DNA from: Pseudomonas sp. FP2196
Lineage (GTDB): Bacteria > Pseudomonadota > Gammaproteobacteria > Pseudomonadales > Pseudomonadaceae
DNA length: 64,000 bases
Reading direction: 5' to 3'
NCBI RefSeq assembly: GCF_030687715.1
Contig: NZ_CP117445.1
Span: forward strand, 3,647,501-3,711,500
Below the pieces are notes generated by a model. The model had not been told where the DNA came from. It searched no databases and saw only the letters and a program-made list of their open reading frames with translations. Shown piece after piece: positions 7,833 through 15,488 of this stretch; positions within the stretch are counted from its first letter, which is position 1; the number at the start of each line of letters is the position of its first letter. The position numbers were made by a program, and so were the translations under genes.

Positions 7833-8949
7833 CGCCGCGCCACCCGCCCCGGCCCCCGCGCCTGCCCAGCCCGATCCTGCAAAAAAAGGCATCCGCTGGG
7901 TGCTGTTGCTGATCGTACTGAGCCTGGCCTGGTACCTGCTCGCCGACCGCTACACGCCCTACACCCAGCAGGCGCGGGTCGGTGCGTTCGTGATTCCGGT
8001 GGCGGCGGAAGTCGCCGGTCGGGTGATTCGGGTCAACGTGCGCAACAACCAGGACGTAAAGGCTGGTGACATCCTCTTCGAACTCGATCCGCAGCCTCTG
8101 CAAATCGCCGTGGATCGGGCGAAAGCCGATCTGGAATCGACCCGCCGTCAGGTCGGCGCCAGCACCGCCGGCATCGCCTCAGCGCAGGCCTCGTTGCGCG
8201 CCGCCCAAGCCAACGAACTCAAGGCGCGGCAGGACAATCAACGCCTCGAAGGTTTGTACAAACAGGATCCCGGCACGGTGTCCGTACGTCTTCTTGAGGT
8301 GTCGCGGGCCAACCGTGAACAAGCTGTCGCCCAAGTCGCCGCCGCCCGCGCCGAAGTGCAACGCGCCCAGGAACAGGAAGGCGGCAACACCGACACCAAC
8401 GCGCAACTGCGTAGCGCTGCCTCGGCACTGGCCAAAGCCGAACTGGATCTGGCCAACACCCGCATCGGCGCACGTTCGGCCGGGTTGATCACCGACCTGC
8501 GCACCGACGTCGGCCAGTTCGCTGCTGCCGGCAGCCCTGTGATGACCTTGATCGCCATTCATGACGTGTGGATCAGTGCCGACCTCACCGAAAACAACCT
8601 CGGCCGCGTGCAGCCCGGAACGCCGGTATCGATCGTTTTGGATGCCCTGCCCGGCGAAGTCCTCGACGGCCGGGTGCGCAGCGTCGGCTATGGTGTCAGC
8701 GTCGGCCAGACCCCGCCGCCGGGCACTCTGCCGAGTATTCAGAACAGCCGCGACTGGCTGCGCCCGGCGCAACGTTTTCCGGTGATCATCGAGTTCACGG
8801 ACGAGGCAAAGAAACGCCTCGTCGACAGCCGCGCGATTCGTGCCGGCGGCCAGGCTGAAGTCATGGCCTTTCCCACCGAGGGCAATCCGCTCAATCCGTT
8901 GGGCCGTTTGTTTGTCGGCCTGATGAGCTGGCTGTCGTATGCCTACTGA
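7825..8949 (+). CDS. HlyD-family periplasmic adaptor subunit (AaeA/EmrA-like)
   Basis: A 374-residue membrane fusion protein: a Pro/Ala-rich cytoplasmic N-tail, one membrane helix at about residues 23-41 (IRWVLLLIVLSLAWYLL), a biotinyl-lipoyl half (VAAEVAGRVIRVNVRNNQDV), a long coiled-coil hairpin from about 95 to 215 rich in Ala/Gln/Glu, the second lipoyl half and a beta-barrel (VWISADLTENNLGRVQPG). It bridges the inner membrane pump and the outer membrane factor. Start overlaps the upstream stop (ATGACTGA) and the end overlaps the next gene by 11 bases, so all three are translated as a coupled operon. Confidence 0.9.
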   Translation: MTDAAPPAPAPAPAQPDPAKKGIRWVLLLIVLSLAWYLLADRYTPYTQQARVGAFVIPVAAEVAGRVIRVNVRNNQDVKAGDILFELDPQPLQIAVDRAKADLESTRRQVGASTAGIASAQASLRAAQANELKARQDNQRLEGLYKQDPGTVSVRLLEVSRANREQAVAQVAAARAEVQRAQEQEGGNTDTNAQLRSAASALAKAELDLANTRIGARSAGLITDLRTDVGQFAAAGSPVMTLIAIHDVWISADLTENNLGRVQPGTPVSIVLDALPGEVLDGRVRSVGYGVSVGQTPPPGTLPSIQNSRDWLRPAQRFPVIIEFTDEAKKRLVDSRAIRAGGQAEVMAFPTEGNPLNPLGRLFVGLMSWLSYAY

Positions 8950-9964
8950 ACGCAGCGCTCCGGCGCAGCGGGCCTTGCGCCTGGCGTTCGGCACGGCGCT
9001 GTGCACCGCCGCCAGTTATGCGCTGGCGCTGCCGCTGGCGTTTATCTCGCCAGTGCTGGCGGTGTTGCTGCTGGCCAGCCTGCCCCGGCCCTTACCGCTG
9101 AAAGGCGCGATCGTGTTGGCGCTGGTCGCGGCGCTGACGACCAGCATCGGCCTGTTGCTGGTGCCGTTGCTGCGCTACTACCCGGTGAGCGGCGTGCTGT
9201 TGATCGGCACCGGTTTGTTTCTGGTATTCCGCTTCGGCCTGCGCGGTGGCAACCCGCTGATCGTGATGTTTCTGGTGATCGGCATGACCATGATCTCCGC
9301 CGCCGGATTTGCCGAATTCGATCTGGCGATGGCGGTCATCGGCGCCCTCGTCAAAGGCCTGTTACTGGCGGTCGCGGTAGTCGGTGTCAGTCACGCGCTG
9401 TTTCCGGAACGGCCCGACAGCCCTGCCCCACCCAAGCCGCCCGCCATGCCTGCCGACGAAGTCCCGCGCGTAGCCCTGCGCGCCACGCTGATTGTGCTGC
9501 CGACGTTTCTGCTAGCCCTGAGCGATCCGGCCAGCTACATGCCGATCATCCTCAAAGCCGTCAGCCTCGGCCAACAAAGCTCGACCACCCACACCCATCA
9601 CGCGGGTCGTGAACTGCTGGGTTCGACCCTGCTCGCTGGCGTGTTGGCCGTGCTGCTCTGGTGTGGCTTGAGCCTGTTCGTGCACCTGTGGATGTTCTTT
9701 CTGTGGACGCTGCTGTTCGGGCTGTGGCTGGCGCGCAAACTCTATCGCCTTAGCTCAACAACGTTCAGCCCCGGTTTTTGGCTCAACACCTTGGTGACGA
9801 TGATCATCCTCCTCGGCCAATCGGTACAAGACAGCGCGGCGGGCAAGGACGTCTACAGCGCCTTCGCTGTTCGTATGGGCCTGTTCATTCTGGTGACGCT
9901 CTACAGCGCGCTGATGATGCACCTGCTCGAAGCGCACAAACCCCAGCGTCAAGGCGTGATCTGA
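8939..9964 (+). CDS. DUF2955 / FUSC-like inner membrane efflux protein
   Basis: A 341-residue integral membrane protein with two blocks of about five hydrophobic helices (roughly residues 12-150 and 180-330) separated by a Pro-rich cytoplasmic linker (PERPDSPAPPKPPAMPAD). It matches the DUF2955 family, related to AaeB/FUSC aromatic acid exporters but lacking the large soluble domain of full AaeB. As last gene of the OMF-HlyD operon it is the probable transport subunit. The start lies 11 bases inside the HlyD gene. The 3' end overlaps by 16 bases the tail of the convergent gene on the minus strand. Confidence 0.8.
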   Translation: MPTERSAPAQRALRLAFGTALCTAASYALALPLAFISPVLAVLLLASLPRPLPLKGAIVLALVAALTTSIGLLLVPLLRYYPVSGVLLIGTGLFLVFRFGLRGGNPLIVMFLVIGMTMISAAGFAEFDLAMAVIGALVKGLLLAVAVVGVSHALFPERPDSPAPPKPPAMPADEVPRVALRATLIVLPTFLLALSDPASYMPIILKAVSLGQQSSTTHTHHAGRELLGSTLLAGVLAVLLWCGLSLFVHLWMFFLWTLLFGLWLARKLYRLSSTTFSPGFWLNTLVTMIILLGQSVQDSAAGKDVYSAFAVRMGLFILVTLYSALMMHLLEAHKPQRQGVI

Positions 9965-10395
9965 TAGCCGCGCCCTTGCAGACACCCGGTGTAGGCACTG
10001 GAACTGGCCGCAGCATCGGTTTTGCTCTGCGCGCGACGCTCCTGGCGCTGTCGAGACCCACCGACGACCGCGCCGGCTGCGGCGGTTTGCTGTGCACGGT
10101 TTTGTCGGTAATCCTGCTTGCGGTCATCGTCGGCCCCTTCGTAGAACTCGTCATGCTGACGGCCTCGGATTTCGGCACCCGCAGCTCCAGCGGCGGCGCC
10201 CACGGCTGCGCCCTTCAAACGGCCGCCCGCTTGAGGGGCTGAAGTGCTGGAGGTTGCGGCGATGGACTGGCAATCGTTGATGTCGATCTGGGTTTGTTGC
10301 GAACTCTGGCCTTTGAGCGGGACGACGGATTCGGCACTGGCCTGAGCGGCGCACAGAACAGCGATCAATAGCGGGATGGGCGTAAGGCGATTCAT
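9949..10395 (-). CDS. Exported glycine-zipper protein
   Basis: A 148-residue protein with a signal peptide (MNRLTPIPLLIAVLCAAQASA, cleaved about residue 21) and a Gly/Ala-rich zipper segment GAAVGAAAGAAGAEIRGRQ around residues 63-80, repeated weakly as AAAGAVVGGSRQRQ. Such zippers insert into or associate with membranes in YMGG/OmpA-like families. The C-terminus has a conserved-looking YTGCLQGRGYQI motif with one Cys, and another Cys is at INDCQS. The GGAGG ribosome binding site sits just before ATG 10395. It is convergent with the efflux operon and overlaps its last 16 bases. Function is unknown. Confidence 0.75.
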   Translation of the reverse strand: MNRLTPIPLLIAVLCAAQASAESVVPLKGQSSQQTQIDINDCQSIAATSSTSAPQAGGRLKGAAVGAAAGAAGAEIRGRQHDEFYEGADDDRKQDYRQNRAQQTAAAGAVVGGSRQRQERRAQSKTDAAASSSAYTGCLQGRGYQITP

Positions 10396-10482
10396 GATTA
10401 CCTCCGACGGGGCCTGGGGTTGGCGGTGATGCGGGGTAGTCAGGGAGTGTAGTTCAAGACGCAGGATCAAGAGCCCCTGACC

Positions 10483-11499
10483 CTAGCCCTCCCGCACCCG
10501 TCGCACCTGCACCCACAACGCCGGCGCAAAATGCAACAGCACCATGCGCGCCAAGTGGTGAGTGAGGATAAACACCACATTCAGCCCGCCCGCAAACGCG
10601 ACAATCGCAATCGTCTCGATCGCCCCCGGCATGTACGCCAGCCATAGCGACAACGGATCGCTGCCGAGCAATCGCGCCGCCACTTCGGCAAATGCCGTCG
10701 CCACCACGATCATCAACCCGACCGACACCAGTGCCGTGCGGCCATGCAGGCCCAACTCCCTGACGCCCAATCCCTGAAACCGCGAGCCGATGCGCACGCC
10801 GAGAATCAGCGCCGCCAGATTCAGGCTCCAGTCCGGCATGTGAAAACCGTGCAACCAGCCTGCTTTTACAAAGACTGCGGTGATGATGATCGCCGTGAGC
10901 ATGAACGGTGCCGGCACGCCGATCACCAGCAGCAATCGACCGAGCACGACGCTCAAGCCGATTACCGAGAAAACCGTCAACGCCATGCCAGTGGTCAACG
11001 GATCGCTTTCAACAGCAGCAACCGACACCTGCCCCGGAATCAAAAAACTCACCAGCACCGTGATCAGCAGTAACCGCATCAGGTGCACGATGATGACTTT
11101 GCTCGACGCCTTCTCCGACTCAAGCAAATCAAACACCGCCGCCAAAGCCCCCGGATACACCGCCAACAGCGCATCGGTGCGATTCCAGCCTGCCCCGCGC
11201 GTCAGCCACCAGCCGGCCAGGGCAATCTGCACCGTCAGACACAACAGCAATACGCCGAGGCTTGGAAGCATGCTCGACGCCGTCGCACTGTCCCACGCTT
11301 CGAACATCAATCCGGTGGCGATGCCCAGCGCGACCTGGATATAGCCCAAGCCATAAGGCGTTGCGGGGGCAAAACCCGATTTCGTCACGACCAGTGCCGT
11401 GACCAGGATCGACCCCAGCAGCAAGCCATGCGGCACACCGAGGGACTGCAGCACAGCGCCAAAACCGGCGGCAACCAACAAACACAGAATCGATTTCAT
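10483..11499 (-). CDS. AbrB-family membrane protein (putative transporter)
   Basis: A 338-residue inner membrane protein with about nine to ten helices arranged as an internal duplication: the first half contains YPGALAAVFDLLE and the second half the equivalent MPGAIETIAIVAF, the paired signature of the AbrB duplication family (older annotations call it ammonia monooxygenase). AbrB of E. coli influences regulation of aidB, but transport function is not proven. A clear AGGAAGG ribosome binding site precedes ATG 11499. It stands alone between a glycine-zipper gene and a REP element, and no partner in an operon is visible. Confidence 0.8.
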   Translation of the reverse strand: MKSILCLLVAAGFGAVLQSLGVPHGLLLGSILVTALVVTKSGFAPATPYGLGYIQVALGIATGLMFEAWDSATASSMLPSLGVLLLCLTVQIALAGWWLTRGAGWNRTDALLAVYPGALAAVFDLLESEKASSKVIIVHLMRLLLITVLVSFLIPGQVSVAAVESDPLTTGMALTVFSVIGLSVVLGRLLLVIGVPAPFMLTAIIITAVFVKAGWLHGFHMPDWSLNLAALILGVRIGSRFQGLGVRELGLHGRTALVSVGLMIVVATAFAEVAARLLGSDPLSLWLAYMPGAIETIAIVAFAGGLNVVFILTHHLARMVLLHFAPALWVQVRRVREG

Positions 11500-11537
11500 A
11501 TTCGCCTTCCTGGCAATTCAACTGACCCGACACGATC

Positions 11538-11629
11538 CCGTGCAGGAGCTGCCGAAGGCTGCGATCTTTTGACTTTGAATCCAAAAAACAAGATCAAAAG
11601 ATCGCAGCCTTCGGCAGCTCCTACAGGGG
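11538..11629. repeat. REP pair, GATCGCAGCCTTCGGCAGCTCC type
   Basis: Left arm GCAGGAGCTGCCGAAGGCTG (from 11542) and inverted right arm 11599-11625. Lies between two minus-strand genes. Confidence 0.9.
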
Positions 11630-11640
11630 CGTGTCCATTT

Positions 11641-12063
11641 TTATGAGCGCAACCGTCCAATCGCGCGCCGATACTTCTCGATCCGTTCCAAGTCTTCCCA
11701 ACTCGGCGAGGCGATCCGTGAAAGATCGCTGTTCTCTTCCAGATCCGCCAGTTTTACCACCCGGCCGATCGGGTTCTGCGCCGCGCGCTCAACGAAATCC
11801 TCGTAAGACTCGCCCGGTACTTTGGTCACCGATGCAATGGCCGTCAGCACCTCTTCGCTGAAGCCTTCCTTGCGCAAATCATCAAGGCTGATATCGCAAT
11901 CCTCGACCACGTCGTGCAGCACCGCGACGATGCGCTCCTCCAGCGTGGACATGCGCAACATCACTTTCAGCGGATGCAGAATGTACGGCGCCCCGCCCTT
12001 GTCCACCTGCCCTGCGTGCGCAGTGGCGGCAATGGCAATGGCGCGTTCCAGTGTTTGAGTCAT
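11641..12063 (-). CDS. HD-domain protein, RelA/SpoT-hydrolase-like (small alarmone hydrolase type)
   Basis: A 140-residue single-domain HD phosphohydrolase. Metal-binding signatures are HAGQVDKGGAPYILHP at residues 16-31 and LHDVVED at about 49-55, which match the N-terminal hydrolase domain of RelA/SpoT and the MESH1-like small alarmone hydrolases; the ELEENSD-like segment (LADLEENSDLSRI) follows at about 106. It lacks synthetase, TGS and ACT domains. The likely role is removal of pyrophosphate from (p)ppGpp or a related nucleotide in the cytoplasm, but many stand-alone members are untested. GAGG precedes ATG 12063. The upstream gene on the same strand ends 15 bases away, suggesting a two-gene operon. 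Confidence 0.8.
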   Translation of the reverse strand: MTQTLERAIAIAATAHAGQVDKGGAPYILHPLKVMLRMSTLEERIVAVLHDVVEDCDISLDDLRKEGFSEEVLTAIASVTKVPGESYEDFVERAAQNPIGRVVKLADLEENSDLSRIASPSWEDLERIEKYRRAIGRLRS

Positions 12064-12078
12064 TGGGGTTTCCTCGGG

Positions 12079-12468
12079 TTAAACGCCATACCGGCCGCCA
12101 ACGTGGATATTGCGTTTGAGCCAAGCGACAATGGCCCTGAAGCGACCGACTGGCTTCGCTGGCTCGGTGTGACGCTTGAGAATCATCGACACCAATGTCG
12201 CTTGATCCACACCAGGATGCGCATCGATCAACTCAGCGACCCAGGCACAGCCAGATTTCTTCAAATGCTCACGCCACTCACCGGGCCAGGCTTCCAGTTC
12301 GTCCAGCGCCAACCATCGCGCACCGCCCTGCCCACCATGCCCTCCGGCCGTCGACTGTTCGAAACAGAAAGGCGTGGCCGCTCGGGACAGGTCGATGTTG
12401 AAAATGTAGACGTCATGGGTTGGGTGCTGCGACGTGGGGGCGTTGTTGCGACTGCCGATCTCAATCAT
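12079..12468 (-). CDS. Unknown protein, possibly a degenerate Nudix-type domain
   Basis: A 129-residue frame directly upstream of the HD gene. The middle (DVYIFNIDLS ... ARWLALDELEAWPGEW) looks like the C-terminal half of a Nudix fold, where a strand ending in a hydrophobic run is followed by an E/R-W-x-x-LDEL motif, but the diagnostic Nudix box (GX5EX7REUXEEXGU) is absent. Start is uncertain: ATG 12468 or a TTG at 12474. Codon usage is typical of the genome, so it is probably a real gene. It may have lost its N-terminus or belong to a family I do not recognise. Confidence 0.5.
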   Translation of the reverse strand: MIEIGSRNNAPTSQHPTHDVYIFNIDLSRAATPFCFEQSTAGGHGGQGGARWLALDELEAWPGEWREHLKKSGCAWVAELIDAHPGVDQATLVSMILKRHTEPAKPVGRFRAIVAWLKRNIHVGGRYGV

Positions 12469-12632
12469 GGGCAATATTCCAATCCTTGGGCGCTAGATGT
12501 GTCCGATTGTTTCGCAGTCTACGCGAACAGCGCAAATCAAAAACCTGATGGAACCTCCTTCTCCTACGCAACCTCGAAACCATAAGCGCCCGATCATTGA
12601 TCAGAACCGGCGCCCTTGAAGAGGAAAGCCCG

Positions 12633-13064
12633 ATGAACATTCGATTCCTGCTTCTGCTCGCCACGTTCTGCGTCATCCCCACCTGCGTCATGGCCGAAGG
12701 CTGCGACGTCGAAACCCGCTCCTCCAGCGCCTCCGTGCCTACCGTTTCCGGCCACAGCTGCTACGAATACGAAGGCATGCCCGTCAATTCCATCGATTGG
12801 TCGTGCAGCAACGAAAGCAAAGACATGGTCAACGCCGTCAAGAAAAAGGTCCAACAGTGCGACGACCACTATCAAGCCACCTGCATCGCCACCCTCACCC
12901 AGGAATCCCTGGCCAACCCGCACTCCACCAGCAAGGACAAGAACGCCAAGGCGTTGAATATTCCGGATGGCGCGCAGGTGACCACGTATTACTACGGAGC
13001 GGAGAATCTAGGGCAGGCGAAGATAGATTGTGAGAGTGGCGGTGGGCATTGGAAGGCGAAGTAA
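12633..13064 (+). CDS. Exported Cys-containing protein of unknown function
   Basis: A 143-residue protein with a signal peptide (MNIRFLLLLATFCVIPTCVMA, cleaved about residue 21) and six cysteines in the mature part (GCDVE, HSCYE, SCSNE, QQCDD, ATCIA, IDCES), probably paired as disulfides in the periplasm or outside. The region around VPTVSGHSCYEYEGMP and the C-terminal GQAKIDCESGGGHWKAK are the best candidates for conserved motifs. GAGGAAAG provides the ribosome binding site for ATG 12633. It is followed at once by a strong intrinsic terminator. I do not recognise a family. Confidence 0.65.
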   Translation: MNIRFLLLLATFCVIPTCVMAEGCDVETRSSSASVPTVSGHSCYEYEGMPVNSIDWSCSNESKDMVNAVKKKVQQCDDHYQATCIATLTQESLANPHSTSKDKNAKALNIPDGAQVTTYYYGAENLGQAKIDCESGGGHWKAK

Positions 13065-13081
13065 TGGTTGTTTGCGCACAT

Positions 13082-13111
13082 AAAAAGGGACACCGCTGGG
13101 TGTCCCTTTTT
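13082..13111 (+). terminator. Rho-independent terminator
   Basis: A 13-base-pair stem, AAAAAGGGACACC with GGTGTCCCTTTTT, and a four-base loop GCTG. The A/T flanks give a T-run on both strands, so it can stop the gene ending at 13064 and also minus-strand transcripts from the Cys-repeat genes. Confidence 0.9.
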
Positions 13112-13130
13112 CGTGCATCAACACATCCAC

Positions 13131-13173
13131 TGTGGCGAGGGAGCTTGCTCCCGCTGGGCTGCGGAGCAGCCCT
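13131..13173. repeat. Single REP-like element, GTGGCGAGGGAGC type
   Basis: TGTGGCGAGGGAGCTTGCTC with the small hairpin GGGAGC/GCTCCC, followed by CTGCGGAGCAGCCC. A similar diverged copy is at 14257-14300. Confidence 0.65.
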
Positions 13174-13176
13174 CAA

Positions 13177-13590
13177 TCAGCGCTTCATGGCTTCACACTG
13201 ATTGCGCAGATCCCAATCGCCGATGCTCGCACAGCTACTGCCCTGCTTCGCTTCACAGAAGGCGCGCTGGTCACGATCCCCGATACCCGCGCATGAACCG
13301 CCTCTCTCCGCTTCGCAGGCCGTACGCAAATCGTAGTTGTCGATGGAATAACAACTACTGCCCTTCTTGGCGTCGCAATAGGCGCGCTGGTTACGATCCT
13401 CGATACTTGCGCATGAACCACCCTTCTCCGCTTCGCAGGCCGTGCGTAAATCGTAATCGCCAATGGAATAACAGCTGCTGCCTTCCTGCGTGGCCTGGCA
13501 ATAATTGCGTTTGTCAGGATCACTGATGCTGGCACAACTGGCGGAAACGTAACCGCTGAACATCAACAACATCGCAAGAATCAGCTTCAT
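13177..13590 (-). CDS. Secreted protein of six 20-residue Cys repeats (copy 1)
   Basis: A 137-residue protein: signal peptide MKLILAMLLMFSGYVSA (1-17), then six tandem units of 20 residues with the pattern S-C-x-S-I-x-D-x-D-x-R-x-x-C-x-A-x-x-G, for example SSCYSIGDYDLRTACEAEKG. Each unit has two Cys 12 residues apart, giving twelve Cys in the mature chain. Units alternate in type (LRxxCEAE and QRxxC-A-K), so the true period is 40 residues. Ribosome binding site AAGGAAG precedes ATG 13590. It is a tandem paralogue of 13664-14077, including the upstream non-coding DNA. Probably exported and disulfide-bonded; function unknown. This copy is more diverged between its repeats than copy 2. Confidence 0.75.
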   Translation of the reverse strand: MKLILAMLLMFSGYVSASCASISDPDKRNYCQATQEGSSCYSIGDYDLRTACEAEKGGSCASIEDRNQRAYCDAKKGSSCYSIDNYDLRTACEAERGGSCAGIGDRDQRAFCEAKQGSSCASIGDWDLRNQCEAMKR

Positions 13591-13663
13591 CTCACACTTC
13601 CTTGGGCTTACCAGGAAACAGCCTGGCACTGCTTGATCCGTTCAAAATGAACGTCGCGACACA

Positions 13664-14077
13664 TCAACGCTTCATGGCCTCGCACTGACTGCGCAGATCC
13701 GAATCGCCAATGCTCGAGCAGCTACTGCCCTTCTTCGCTTCACAAAAGGAACGCTGGTCATGATCACCGATGCTTGAACACGAACTGCCTTTCTCCGCTT
13801 CGCAGGCCGAGCGCAGGTCATGATCGCCGATGGACGAACAACTGCTGCCTTTCCTGGCCTCGCAATAGGAGCGCTGGTCATGATCGCCGATGCTTGAGCA
13901 CGAACTGCCTTTCTCCGCTTCGCACGCCGAACGCAGATCATGATCGCCGATGGAAGAACAGCTACTGCCCTCCTGCGTGGCTTGGCAATAGCTGCGTTTG
14001 TCATGGTCACCGATACTGGAACAACTGGCAGACGCGTAACCGCTGAACATCAACAACATGGCAAGAATCAGCTTCAT
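13664..14077 (-). CDS. Secreted protein of six 20-residue Cys repeats (copy 2)
   Basis: Same architecture and same length (137 residues) as the neighbouring gene: signal peptide ending SGYASA, then six units near SSCSSIGDHDLRSACEAEKG. The units here are almost identical to each other (GDHD in five of six), so this copy looks recently homogenised or closest to the ancestral repeat. The Asp/His-rich SIGDHD cores with paired Cys could bind metal or form a disulfide ladder; neither is proven. The 80 or so bases upstream of each gene are also nearly identical, so each copy has its own promoter and AAGGAAG ribosome binding site. Confidence 0.75.
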   Translation of the reverse strand: MKLILAMLLMFSGYASASCSSIGDHDKRSYCQATQEGSSCSSIGDHDLRSACEAEKGSSCSSIGDHDQRSYCEARKGSSCSSIGDHDLRSACEAEKGSSCSSIGDHDQRSFCEAKKGSSCSSIGDSDLRSQCEAMKR

Positions 14078-14155
14078 CTCACACTTCCTTGGGCTTACCA
14101 GGAATCAGCCTGGCACTGCTTGATCCGTTCAAAATGAGCGTCGCGACACGCCATC

Positions 14156-14406
14156 AAATTGACATCGGTTTTAAGGAAAGTTCCAAACGGGATGCAAAGC
14201 CCTGATCTGAGATTCGACCGAATTTGAAGTCTGAACAACGCGTAGGAAAACACCCCTTGTGGCGAGGGGATTCATCCCCGATGGGTTGCGAAGCAGACCC
14301 AACCCCGGCGAATCAATTTCTCCAGGCACGCCGCCCGCCCCGAATTACGACTGCGTCGCCGAGCGGGAGTAAGCGCCCTCGTTTGCGCCCTACAGATCGA
14401 TTGTGG
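14156..14406. other. Non-coding gap with a diverged REP element
   Basis: No convincing gene. A GTGGCGAGGGGATTCATCCC element with trailing GGGTTGCGAAGCAGACCC occupies 14257-14300 and is a diverged copy of the element at 13131. The rest, including CGAGCGGGAGTAAGCGCCCT near 14358-14377, shows no codon bias. Confidence 0.5.
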
Positions 14407-14583
14407 GTGCCGACAATCGCCGTCCTCAAATACATCGACGTCATCGCCCGCACCACCCTGTCCGACTACACCGAACACGACATCAACACCGTCACCAACA
14501 TCGTCACCAACATCGCCAGAATCATGGTGCAGGATGTGAGTGATATGTTTCGGATGATTGAGCAGTGGGGGTTTGATATTTGA
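14407..14583 (+). pseudogene. Gene tail or small orphan gene of 58 codons
   Basis: From a GTG at 14407 to TGA at 14583 the frame VPTIAVLKYIDVIARTTLSD ... MIEQWGFDI has very strong G/C third-position bias (runs of ATC, GTC, ACC, AAC), unlike the DNA just before it. The peptide has an amphipathic run INTVTNIVTNIARIMVQD with hydrophobics at heptad spacing. No ribosome binding site is evident at the GTG, and the open frame upstream looks non-coding, so it is more likely the 3' remnant of a longer gene than a complete one. Identity unknown. Confidence 0.4.
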
Positions 14584-14666
14584 GCAGAACGCTCTTAGCG
14601 CCTCAGAAATAGTGTGCCAGGGTGACTGAATCAATTGAGCTAGTTGAATCTATCACCCCTTTTCTT

Positions 14667-15407
14667 TCACACCCACAAAGCACCTGGAACATCTTTAAAC
14701 TTTGACAAAACACCTTCACGAGCGGCGTCTGGCAGAAAAAAGCATACAGCCTCAAACTCCCCATAAAAAAACATATGCAATAATTTGCCGTCAAACCCTT
14801 CGCCAGAGGAAAACGTATAGCTAAAAACGTCTTTATTTTGCCCCTTGCTCGAGTTGTACCGACTTATATCCAATAATAACTTATTGAAAGAAACAGTGTT
14901 ATTCAGCATAACCCTGACCAAAAATAACGGAATAACAAACACCCCGCCACCCCAGGATTCCGAATTCTCTTTAAAGAAAATAGCCCTTGCCATTGCAGAA
15001 AAAAAACCGCCAATGCGTGAATAGTCGGGCTTGAGGACCACCTCTTTTGAAGCATTACGATATACGAGTTTTCCATCCATGATCCGCAGATCGTCCGTAA
15101 GGGTAGTCAGAATATGGCTCCTACGTAAAATCGTCGCCACCCCCTTGTCAACCAACCACTTACGAGCTGTTGGATCATCATTGAAGTTCGAAATTACATT
15201 AAACAACAGAAACATATACTGATCATCTGTTGACTTATTCGAATTATGAACATCGCAAGAAGGAACGGTGATTAGATTATTCCGGTAGTTCTTTTTTCCT
15301 TCCTGCGGAAAAAAGCACTTAGGTGGCACGTGCTCAACTCCCTTTTTCGGCTCCAGACAGTAATAGCACTTATCACTTTTCATCCGATCTGAATTTTTGC
15401 TTTCCAT
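14667..15407 (-). CDS. HNH-endonuclease-like protein in AT-rich DNA
   Basis: A 246-residue protein starting MESKNSDRMKSDKCYYCLEP. The N-terminus carries a treble-clef HNH pattern: CYYC at residues 14-17, then EHVPPKCFF, and VPSCDVHNSNKSTDDQ at about 48-63, resembling nicking or restriction-type HNH proteins that place two Cys pairs around an H-V-P-P segment. The remainder is a large unknown domain rich in Phe. Base composition is strikingly AT-rich with many AAA, TTT and ATA codons, unlike every neighbour, which points to recent transfer. It stands alone; no methyltransferase or other defence partner is adjacent. Start ATG 15407 has an AGGAC site ten bases away; ATG 15383 is an alternative. 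Confidence 0.6.
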   Translation of the reverse strand: MESKNSDRMKSDKCYYCLEPKKGVEHVPPKCFFPQEGKKNYRNNLITVPSCDVHNSNKSTDDQYMFLLFNVISNFNDDPTARKWLVDKGVATILRRSHILTTLTDDLRIMDGKLVYRNASKEVVLKPDYSRIGGFFSAMARAIFFKENSESWGGGVFVIPLFLVRVMLNNTVSFNKLLLDISRYNSSKGQNKDVFSYTFSSGEGFDGKLLHMFFYGEFEAVCFFLPDAAREGVLSKFKDVPGALWV

Positions 15408-15488
15408 TCACTATCACGTCCTACCAAACAAATTGAACAGTTTTTTATCCGATCAAACTTTCAAATCCTGCAATTTCGAGAAAAGTCT

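Larger units (their letters stand above)
13177..14155 (-). repeat. Tandem duplication unit of about 490 bp containing the Cys-repeat genes
   Basis: The block 13177-13668 and the block 13664-14155 align through coding sequence and upstream DNA: both carry CACACTTCCTTGGGCTTACC then AGCCTGGCACTGCTTGATCC before the start codon (reading the plus strand). The copies are directly repeated. Confidence 0.8.

Noticed and set aside
13200..14050. Regular repeats of about 60 bases that look CRISPR-like
   Set aside because: The units are contiguous without spacers, multiples of 60 bases, and translate into in-frame 20-residue Cys repeats; no cas gene is nearby.
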